Both the position numbers and the translations under genes were made by a program. From Planctomycetota bacterium (lineage in GTDB: Bacteria > Planctomycetota > SZUA-567 > JAKLDR01): a stretch of DNA of 47,329 nucleotides. Below the pieces are notes generated by a model. That model had not been told where the DNA came from, made no database searches, and saw only the letters and a program-made list of their open reading frames with translations. This document shows, in pieces, positions 41,583 to 47,329 of this stretch. The stretch covers positions 1 through 47,329 of the forward strand of contig JAKLDR010000025.1 of NCBI GenBank assembly GCA_022703445.1, read 5' to 3'. The number at the start of each line of letters is the position of its first letter. The stretch's first letter is position 1.

Positions 41583-41978
41583 GCTCTTCGAGGCCTGCCC
41601 GAAAGGCTCGGCGGCCCCAGGCCCCGCGGCCTCCGCCGTCTGGCGGATCGCCTCCTCCACCGACGCGACGAAGCGCACGAGGCCGCGCAGGGCCTCGCCG
41701 CCTATGCGGCGCATGACCTCGGCCGGGGGCGGGACCATCAGCATCGCGCCGCCCTTCCTCTTCAGGGTGGAAGCGAAGTAGACGACCAGGCCCAGGCCCT
41801 GGCTGCTGACGCCGGTCATCCGCGAGCAGTCGAGAATCAGGTAACGGCACTCCCCGCCGAGGAGATCCAAGAGGTCCTCGTTGGCTTGGCTCACGGCGCC
41901 CCGGGGGACCTCGCCCTCGATGGTCACCACCACGGCCCGGCCGCCGGGCACCGTGTCCATCCGGAACCCGGGGATCAT
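41577..41978 (-). CDS. STAS-domain protein (anti-sigma-factor antagonist type)
   Basis: 133 residues. The STAS core is visible: AVVVTIEGEVPRGAVSQANE, then CRYLILDCSRMTGVSSQGLG with Ser58/Ser59 in the position of the regulatory phosphoserine, then LVVYFASTLKRKGGAMLMVP. Such proteins are cytoplasmic partners of serine kinases in partner-switching control of sigma factors. The Asp normally before the Ser is Val here. No kinase or sigma factor is adjacent. ATG 41978 has GGAGG 10 bases before. The stop codon lies in a terminal inverted repeat, so the last residues (GQASKSG) may be a tail created by insertion. Confidence 0.8.
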   Translation of the reverse strand: MIPGFRMDTVPGGRAVVVTIEGEVPRGAVSQANEDLLDLLGGECRYLILDCSRMTGVSSQGLGLVVYFASTLKRKGGAMLMVPPPAEVMRRIGGEALRGLVRFVASVEEAIRQTAEAAGPGAAEPFGQASKSG

Positions 41979-42147
41979 GCGCCGCGTCCCTCCTCCCCTG
42001 CCTGCCGCCGGCCGCCAGCGCGGCGGCCGGGCGGACCGATTCTCTTCGCACGGGCGCGCGGTTCAAGCCGTTTGGCGCGGGAGCGCGTCCGGAACCGCGC
42101 GGGCGGCGGCGGACGGCGCGGAGGCGGCCGGCCGGCATACTCACCGC

Positions 42148-42190
42148 TGATCGCCATTCTGGGCCTGACCCCGACCAGCCTCCCCGACCA
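42148..42190. repeat. Copy 1 of a dispersed CTGACCCCG motif
   Basis: TGATCGCCATTCTGGGCCTG runs into ACCCCGACCAGCCTCCCCGA. It is similar to 42801-42835 and 42861-42895. It lies in the 297-base gap between the STAS and DUF1428 genes, which holds no gene. Confidence 0.4.
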
Positions 42191-42234
42191 GCCTTCCTAT
42201 GGGGAGAAGCCGGCTGTTCTCCTGCTCGCTTGCT

Positions 42235-42279
42235 CTAGTGCTACCTGACACCCAAACATCGATTGTCAGGCAGCGCTAG
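42235..42279. terminator. Hairpin overlapping the DUF1428 stop codon
   Basis: CTAGTGCT (42235-42242) and CCTGACA (42244-42250) pair with TGTCAGG (42264-42270) and AGCGCTAG (42272-42279), with one mismatch and a 13-base loop. The gene's TAG is at 42276-42278, inside the stem. It may be a terminator or a small insertion. Confidence 0.55.
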
Positions 42280-42644
42280 CAGCCCCCGGCGTCCACCACG
42301 ACCCGGAACCCGCCGTAGGTCAGGCGTTTCATGTCGAAGGGCATGCTTTTCCCGCCGCAGGAGCCGGCGAGGCGCGGGTCCTTCATTACCTTGGCGTTGA
42401 CCCGGTCGCGGTGGGCGCGCGATCTGTAGACGATGTAGGAGAAGACCACCGTCTCGCCCGGTTTGAGCTTCGCCAGGCGGGGGAAGGGCAGGCCCATCCT
42501 GGCGCCAAGGTCGTCGCCCACGCACTCCTTGTAGTCGAGCGCCCCGTGCTCCCGCCACACCCGCGCCCCCACGCGCGCCATCCGGACGTAGGCCGGCAGG
42601 TTCCTCTTCGGCACCGCGATCACGAAACCGTCCACGTACTTCAT
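42276..42644 (-). CDS. DUF1428 family protein (YbaA-like)
   Basis: 122 residues, the normal size. The dimeric alpha/beta-barrel family signature is clear: MKYVDGFVIAVPKRNLPAYV at the start, then ALDYKECVGDD, VVFSYIVYRSRAHRDRVNAK, VMKDPR, SMPFDMKRLTYGGFRVVVD. This is the same pattern as E. coli YbaA, whose function is not established. ATG 42644 follows GGAGG by 6 bases. The C-terminal AGGC and SCGG carry two cysteines not needed by the family. Its stop codon lies in a hairpin. No functional partner is evident from the neighbours. Confidence 0.88.
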   Translation of the reverse strand: MKYVDGFVIAVPKRNLPAYVRMARVGARVWREHGALDYKECVGDDLGARMGLPFPRLAKLKPGETVVFSYIVYRSRAHRDRVNAKVMKDPRLAGSCGGKSMPFDMKRLTYGGFRVVVDAGGC

Positions 42645-42800
42645 GGGGCGCCTCCTTCCTGGAGTGCTTCCGGAAACCCGGGCGCCGCCCCAACCCTCCG
42701 GGCCGGGGGTGGCGCCTCGCCCCAGTCTCCGGACGCACTCCCAGCACTAACTGGCGGCCCGGACCATGAATTCCGGGGCGCTGGGCGGCGGGGCTCTCAC

Positions 42801-42895
42801 TAATCACCGATCTGAACCTGACCCCGGCCGTCCCCGGAACGGGGCCACGAGCGTCCGCTGAGTACCAATCAGGACCTGGCCCCGACAAGCCTCCC
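42801..42895. repeat. Copies 2 and 3 of the dispersed CTGACCCCG motif
   Basis: TAATCACCGATCTGAACCTG followed by ACCCCGGCC (from 42801) and CCAATCAGGACCTGGCCCCG with ACAAGCCTCCCG after it (from 42865) resemble the copy at 42148. The 415-base gap 42645-43059 holds nothing else I can support. Similar short GACCTGACCCC strings are familiar from the ends of REP-type or IS200-like elements, so these may be decayed ends. Confidence 0.4.
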
Positions 42896-43059
42896 GAAGA
42901 GTGTTGGGGCGCCGGAAGCCCCATAGCGGATGGCGGCCCCGGAGTGTCGGGAACTGCTCGGGTCGCTTCCCCTCCTCCGCGCTTTGACGGCTTGACCCGA
43001 GAGACGCGCCAATGTACTATTCGCACCGTTACTCAGACCATCTTCTGAGGGGGCGGCAC

Positions 43060-45714
43060 ATGGCAGCGATGCGAACGGCAGCCTATGAACAGGTGGTCCG
43101 ACTCACTGAGAGTCAGATACCAGCCGATGCGCGTAGAGCTGCTCTGCGCGACTACGCAACACTGAATGGATGGAGGCCAAGCGACCAGATAGAGGACTAC
43201 CCCGGGACAGAGGATACCGCAAACGGGCATCTAGTCGTTGAACATGGCCTTGATAACACGGCAGTGCTGACCTTCCTGAAGGGCGGCCGGCCTTTCGGCA
43301 CACTCGAGGACGCAGATCGCCTCCGTCTGCTTTCAATCTCCTACAACAATCTAGTGGACTGGCATCTCTTCCCTGACCGCGAAGGCGTAACTGTAGTGTA
43401 CAACCTGCGGTTTCCTACAGAGCCCTGCCGCTACCGTCTTGACGAGCAACCTGACGCTTGGCGCGCAGAGTCATTCGACCAGATAATAGGGCGGAAGAGG
43501 AATCCCAATATCCGCCGCCTTGATGATGCCCTCATCCGGACCATTTCTACCTGGAAACGTCGACTAAGTTCAGAGCCGGGAATCAAAGCAGGGAACGAAG
43601 AACTAGCATGCCTTTTTAACGGGATTCTTTTGGTTCGTGCGGCGGAGGATTATGCGCGCAAACTTAGCAGAAGCACGGGACAGGCGCTGGTTGATAACTG
43701 GCACCAACTGATCCATGGACAGCGCACGATTGAAGGGTTGCTTCAGAGTACGCTTAGGACGTTCGGAATTAGCTCTTGCCCGCCTTGCCTCCTTCGCCGA
43801 GAGACGCTTAAGGCTTTCGACGCGCTTAGCCCTGAACTCGTGCTCAGATTGGTTAATGATTTCTACCGGAACCGATATGCCGAATGCTATGATTACGACT
43901 TTTCCCTCATGTCAAAACATGCGCTGAGCCGGATATACGAACGATACGTTTCCTTGCTGCGCCTCCGAGAGACAAGCGAGATGGCCCTTTTTCCTGACGC
44001 GGATTTGCCGGAGGAAGTCAGTGATCGCCGCCTCGGCAACATCTATACGCCGCAGTTTGTGGCCCGCTTCTTTGCAAGGGTTCTTAAGGAGAACCTTCCT
44101 CCTAGGGCATTCCGAGAATTGCGCGTGACGGATCCAGCCTGCGGGTCGGGCATCTTTCTGCGAACACTGCTGGAGATGCAGTGTGACCCAACACAGGAAG
44201 TGGCGATGCCCGAACCGACAGAGCGGGCCTTCGCCAACATCCTAGGAATCGATGTTGATGCGAATGCCTGCCAGGCAACCAGCCTTTCGTTATCTCTTCT
44301 GTATCTCGTCCTCATGGGTAAGTTCCCAACCACACTGAACATCGTTAATGCCGAGAGCCTAGGCTACTTGAGCGGGCATCCACAATTGCGGGAATCGATG
44401 GATGTTGTCATCGCAAACCCACCTTTTGTGAAGTGGGAGAACATCGCCCCAGAAATGCAGCAGCGCGTCTTGGCCACTATGGGAGATTGCGCTCCGGCAA
44501 AACCCGATCTATTCATGGCCTTCGTCCATTTGGGGATGGAGTTGCTCCGCCCTGGTGGCTACCTGCTCTATGTCGTCCCTCACAGTTTCCTGGTCTCCGA
44601 CGGTGCATGCCGCCTACGTGCCCGCATTGCCAGAGAGTACTGGATCCGTTACCTGGTCGATCTGTCTCAGATTGAAGTTTTCGATGACACGGGAGCATAC
44701 GTTGTCCTACTTGTGTTGGAGAAGAAACATAGCGCGGCCTCTTCCGAAGAACCACCGGCTGTGACTGTAAGGTGCAACGAACTAGTGGGGCAGGCGCTGC
44801 AGAGTGCACTTGAAGGCAAACCTGCTGCAACGGACTTCTACGACATTCACGAGGTGCCTCAGGCTGCTTTTGCAGAGCCGAAGTGGGAAGTCCGTTCCCC
44901 AGGTCAGTACATGTTGGTCAGGAAGATGAGATCTCTTCCGCAGCTAAGCACATTCCTGACGATTCACGAGGGGTTCATCACGGGTGCAGATGCCGTTTTC
45001 GTGATCCCGCGCACCGCAGTCCCCGCAGGAGAGGAGGCTTTGTATCGACCTTACCTGCGCGATAAGGATATGCGTCCCTATACAGTTCCTGCTAGGACCG
45101 ACAGTGTTGTCTTCTATCCATTCCTTGATGGAGCGAGAATTGACGAGACTTATCTTAAGGAGAACTTCCCCAAGACATGGAGCTACCTGCGTGATCATGG
45201 CCGAGAGTTGAAAGCGCGCAAGACCGTCGCGAAGATGCGCCATAGCGTTCAGTGGTGGTCTCCTGCTTGGCCGCGCAGTCCGCAAAGCATGCTTAGGCCA
45301 AAGCTTGTCAGTCCGCACCTGACACTTATGCCTCAGTTCGCATTCGATATCAGCGGGAAATACGCCGTGTCGCGCTCACCTCTCATGTACCCTAAGGAGG
45401 AAGGAAACCCAGATGACTTACTAAAGTACTTCCTTGCCCTCCTGAACTCAACAGCTGCCTACTGGCAAATTGTGAGACAGTCGCACACGTACAGAGGCGG
45501 ATACACTATGTTGGAGCCAAAGACGCTGAAGACAATCGCTGTGCCCGATCCTGGACGCGTTTCCGCTGCCAGAATGAAGCTGATACTGGAGACTGTCGAC
45601 GCGCGTCTGAGGGCAAAAGCCACTCAGGCCGACATGGTGGAGCTCAACAAAGCCCTCTGTGAGCTCTATTCCTTGACGAAGCAGGAAAGACTCGAGATTG
45701 GGCTCAACGGGTAA
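43060..45714 (+). CDS. Eco57I-type N6-adenine DNA methyltransferase
   Basis: 884 residues from ATG 43060, which has GAGG-rich sequence just upstream; ATG 43012 is an alternative adding 16 residues. It would methylate adenine in DNA using S-adenosylmethionine. Motif I DPACGSGIF is at 358-366 and the catalytic motif IV NPPF at 453-456, with PHSFLVSDGACRLRARIARE and VFDDTGAYVVLLVLEKK following, as in Eco57I/type IIG enzymes. Residues about 620-850 look like a TaqI-C-type target-recognition domain. The 330-residue N-terminal region shows no certain PD-(D/E)xK nuclease, so it may be methylation-only or a divergent type IIG enzyme. Base composition is much lower in GC than the flanks, a sign of transfer. 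A small gene follows 7 bases later. Confidence 0.8.
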   Translation: MAAMRTAAYEQVVRLTESQIPADARRAALRDYATLNGWRPSDQIEDYPGTEDTANGHLVVEHGLDNTAVLTFLKGGRPFGTLEDADRLRLLSISYNNLVDWHLFPDREGVTVVYNLRFPTEPCRYRLDEQPDAWRAESFDQIIGRKRNPNIRRLDDALIRTISTWKRRLSSEPGIKAGNEELACLFNGILLVRAAEDYARKLSRSTGQALVDNWHQLIHGQRTIEGLLQSTLRTFGISSCPPCLLRRETLKAFDALSPELVLRLVNDFYRNRYAECYDYDFSLMSKHALSRIYERYVSLLRLRETSEMALFPDADLPEEVSDRRLGNIYTPQFVARFFARVLKENLPPRAFRELRVTDPACGSGIFLRTLLEMQCDPTQEVAMPEPTERAFANILGIDVDANACQATSLSLSLLYLVLMGKFPTTLNIVNAESLGYLSGHPQLRESMDVVIANPPFVKWENIAPEMQQRVLATMGDCAPAKPDLFMAFVHLGMELLRPGGYLLYVVPHSFLVSDGACRLRARIAREYWIRYLVDLSQIEVFDDTGAYVVLLVLEKKHSAASSEEPPAVTVRCNELVGQALQSALEGKPAATDFYDIHEVPQAAFAEPKWEVRSPGQYMLVRKMRSLPQLSTFLTIHEGFITGADAVFVIPRTAVPAGEEALYRPYLRDKDMRPYTVPARTDSVVFYPFLDGARIDETYLKENFPKTWSYLRDHGRELKARKTVAKMRHSVQWWSPAWPRSPQSMLRPKLVSPHLTLMPQFAFDISGKYAVSRSPLMYPKEEGNPDDLLKYFLALLNSTAAYWQIVRQSHTYRGGYTMLEPKTLKTIAVPDPGRVSAARMKLILETVDARLRAKATQADMVELNKALCELYSLTKQERLEIGLNG

Positions 45715-45721
45715 TCCTGGC

Positions 45722-46276
45722 ATGATCCGCATTTCCGAAGACTACCTGAAGGCGCGCCCCAGATGTGTGCAACGAATGCTGCGACCATTGCGGAATAGGG
45801 AGCTTGCCTGTCAAATCCTTCCTGGCCCCTATGGGGGAACCTGTGCCATCGCTGCACACGACGGGCTGGAAAGGGAAACGTACGAAGCCGAAGCTTACCG
45901 TAGCTGTAGCTTTACCACGATAAGGCCTGGGATACGCGGAAGGTACTTCGAGCTCTGGTTGCCTGACAGAGATCGCAAATATTGGGCACTTGAGAGGGCG
46001 TACTTGACGATCTACCGAGTGGACATTGCCTCCCAAGAACCTATGGAGATGATATGCCTGCATTGTGACCCCTTGACAACTGAAGACGAACCACTCAGAA
46101 CGTATAAGCGAGGGCCCCACCTGCATGTTGAAGTGGCTTCCGATCCTTGGCCCGACTGCCACTTCGCCATGTGCCTCTCCAGTTTGGATAAGGTTATGTC
46201 GACGTCAACACGACTAACGCGGGCTTTTGGCAGCATTGTACAGATGATACGCTCTGAGGTTCTTACGCGACTGTGA
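45722..46276 (+). CDS. Unknown protein, partner gene of the methyltransferase (184 aa)
   Basis: The family is not recognised. ATG 45722 is 7 bases after the methyltransferase stop; a TTG-started frame from 45698 would overlap that gene. The sequence is alpha/beta mixed and rich in Arg, Cys and aromatic residues (GRYFELWLPDRDRKYWALER). It has HLHVEVASDPWPDCHFAMCL near residues 140-160, where HLHVE might bind a metal; that is a guess. The last 30 residues are helical (LTRAFGSIVQMIRSEVLTRL). No signal or membrane segment is seen. The low-GC composition matches the methyltransferase, so the two were probably acquired together, perhaps as a restriction or defence pair. Confidence 0.7.
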   Translation: MIRISEDYLKARPRCVQRMLRPLRNRELACQILPGPYGGTCAIAAHDGLERETYEAEAYRSCSFTTIRPGIRGRYFELWLPDRDRKYWALERAYLTIYRVDIASQEPMEMICLHCDPLTTEDEPLRTYKRGPHLHVEVASDPWPDCHFAMCLSSLDKVMSTSTRLTRAFGSIVQMIRSEVLTRL

Positions 46277-46308
46277 CCCCGAACGGCCTCTGTGGCACTC
46301 GGATCGTG

Positions 46309-46953
46309 CTAATCCTTTGCCAGAGCATCCATCGTAGCTACTAACACCCCGAGCGGCATGGCCTGCAGAGGTCGCACCACCTTAACCAAGGTGCCGCTCT
46401 CCGCAAGCTTCCTGCATTCCCTTGCGGTGCCATATCCCATACCTTGCAGGACGGCAGTGGCTCCGTTGACGTACATGGATTTGTGAAACGCCATGAAATC
46501 CGCTGATCGAGCCATTGCTGCGTCCTCGCCTGACGGGCATCTATCACCCAGGACATAGAAGATCCTACAAGTCAACGGCCTCATCGGATAGACGCCGCAT
46601 CGGCCGCTGACAAGGAAAGGGCATGGCTTCACCACGTCGGCGAGCTGATCCGGCACGAAGTCGACTAGATGCTTGCGGAGTGTCTCTCGCGCATCCCCCG
46701 TCAGCACCTCGGACAGGTACCAGGAGAGACCTTGGAGTTCCAGCTTAGAGAGAATTATCTCATTCCTGAGGCAGCACTCATGACAACCGTCGGCGCACGC
46801 CGGCAGGCGGTCCCCTCGGCTGGCCCGGTCAGCCAACTCGCGCGATATGCAGTCGTCAGTTAGCGAATACGCCTTGAAAAGCCATTTGAGCCACGTGTAC
46901 TTCCTGATCGCCTCCGGATACTGCTGTTCAAGCTGGCGAATCATGGACAGCAT
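46309..46953 (-). CDS. YkgJ-family cysteine-cluster (Fe/Zn-binding) protein
   Basis: 214 residues. The family pattern CxxxCxxCC is at Cys53, Cys57, Cys60 and Cys61 (LPACADGCHECC), with a second set at Cys111, Cys119, Cys129 and Cys139 (KPCPFLVSGRCGVYPMRPLT then CRIF, and GDRCP). This is the arrangement of YkgJ-type proteins, which chelate zinc or iron and whose role is unknown. An N-terminal helix (MLSMIRQLEQQYPEAIRKYT) precedes. ATG 46953 is chosen because GGGAGG ends 6 bases before it; the longer frame to 47046 is low-complexity Gly/Arg. It converges on the methyltransferase partner gene with a 32-base gap and shares its lower GC. Confidence 0.82.
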   Translation of the reverse strand: MLSMIRQLEQQYPEAIRKYTWLKWLFKAYSLTDDCISRELADRASRGDRLPACADGCHECCLRNEIILSKLELQGLSWYLSEVLTGDARETLRKHLVDFVPDQLADVVKPCPFLVSGRCGVYPMRPLTCRIFYVLGDRCPSGEDAAMARSADFMAFHKSMYVNGATAVLQGMGYGTARECRKLAESGTLVKVVRPLQAMPLGVLVATMDALAKD

Positions 46954-47012
46954 GTTGTGCCTCCCGGGAGCCCAGCGCAGAGTGCTCGTTGGCCCTCTGG
47001 TGGATGCCCCCC

Positions 47013-47329
47013 TCACTTCACCCCCACCGTCTCCTCCGCCGCCCAAACCAGCCTGATCACCGCTATCCTCCGGTTGGCGCTGTCGGCGACGGCGATGAGC
47101 CCGTCGGCGGCGTCGACGTTGGCGGGCCAGGCGAAGTAGACGGGTTGCGGGTTGTGGGTTGAGGGTTGCGGGTTCTCACCCTTGGGCCCTGGAGGCTGAG
47201 CCCCGGCGCCGTCATCGGGGTTGCCGTAGCGGCCGATCCGGGCGATCTGGTTGCCCACCGTGTCGAGCATGGCCACCGAGAAGCGGAAGCAGTCGGGCAC
47301 GAATACGCGGCCGAAGCCGTCGACGCCCA
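47013..47329 (-). CDS. NHL/SMP-30-like beta-propeller protein, C-terminal fragment
   Basis: The gene starts beyond the window; the frame is open from base 47329 (GVDGFGRVFVPDCFRF). It matches the ends of the two propeller proteins at the left edge: FSVAMLDTVGNQIARIGRYG, AADGLIAVADSANRRIAVIR and AAEETVGVK. Where those have YGNxDSAGPKS it has YGNPDDGAGAQPPGPKGENP and then QPSTHNPQPVYFAW; part of this is encoded by a heptad repeat. Stop TGA 47013-47015. Ligand unknown. Confidence 0.8.
   Translation of the reverse strand, partial: GVDGFGRVFVPDCFRFSVAMLDTVGNQIARIGRYGNPDDGAGAQPPGPKGENPQPSTHNPQPVYFAWPANVDAADGLIAVADSANRRIAVIRLVWAAEETVGVK
47142..47176. repeat. Five-unit heptad repeat inside a coding sequence
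   Basis: Plus-strand units GGGTTGC, GGGTTGT, GGGTTGA, GGGTTGC and GGGTTCT. Read on the coding minus strand they give the Asn-Pro-Gln-Pro-rich loop ENPQPSTHNPQP of the propeller protein. The unit type is the reverse complement of CAACNNN at 12007-12034. Confidence 0.8.

Noticed and set aside
40399..42144. 581-codon minus-strand frame over the STAS and ferritin-like genes
   Set aside because: It crosses both genes in another frame and also the 198-bp element; it shows no conserved domain.
1..47329. tRNA, rRNA or a replication origin
   Set aside because: No cloverleaf, rRNA core sequence or DnaA-box cluster was recognised by reading; a covariance-model scan could not be run.

Overview
The window is very GC-rich DNA with third-position G/C bias and long antisense shadow ORFs. 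It is full of secreted carbohydrate-active or beta-propeller proteins carrying Sec or lipoprotein signals. Together with YetA/PcRGLX-like proteins, NHL-type propellers and very large secreted proteins, this suggests a Planctomycetota or related PVC-superphylum bacterium, probably heterotrophic on plant or algal polysaccharide. This is inference from style; there is no rRNA or marker gene here.

Layout. 1-3232: a truncated and a complete NHL/SMP-30-like beta-propeller protein in tandem; a third relative enters at the right edge (47013-47329, minus). 3389-4806: a two-Gate (nucleoside-recognition) membrane protein with a TATAAT box almost on its start codon, then a 29-residue membrane protein and a bidirectional terminator. 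4823-9301: a two-gene minus-strand operon with its own promoter, encoding a coiled-coil protein and a 1231-residue alanine-rich protein built from about 21 copies of a 23-residue helical repeat. 9533-23330: a minus-strand operon of five paralogous exo-rhamnogalacturonan-lyase-family (PL26/YetA-like) proteins plus one parallel-beta-helix lipoprotein. Opposite it stands a GH51 alpha-L-arabinofuranosidase (23625-25349). Together these look like a pectin (rhamnogalacturonan I) dismantling locus without SusC/D. 25420-30768: a PDZ lipoprotein divergent from iscU, a YugP-type zinc protease and an LTA-synthase-like sulfatase; then a convergent PseC-like aminotransferase. 30875-38938: a transglutaminase-like protein and a 2075-residue secreted alpha-2-macroglobulin-like protein. 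39403-41072: ZupT, a stand-alone desulforedoxin and a thioferritin-like DPSL protein, a metal/oxidative-stress group. 41385-42900: STAS and DUF1428 genes separated by palindromic elements and repeated motifs. 43060-46953: a lower-GC island with an Eco57I-type adenine methyltransferase, an unknown partner gene and a YkgJ-type cysteine-cluster protein.

The most unusual signal is a set of short tandem repeats of period 7, 9 or 10 placed in operon spacers. Several are arranged as forward units followed by reverse-complement units, giving long hairpins, and gene stop codons and one start codon lie inside them. Two spacers are almost identical and differ by exactly one heptad. One heptad tract lies in frame inside a coding sequence.
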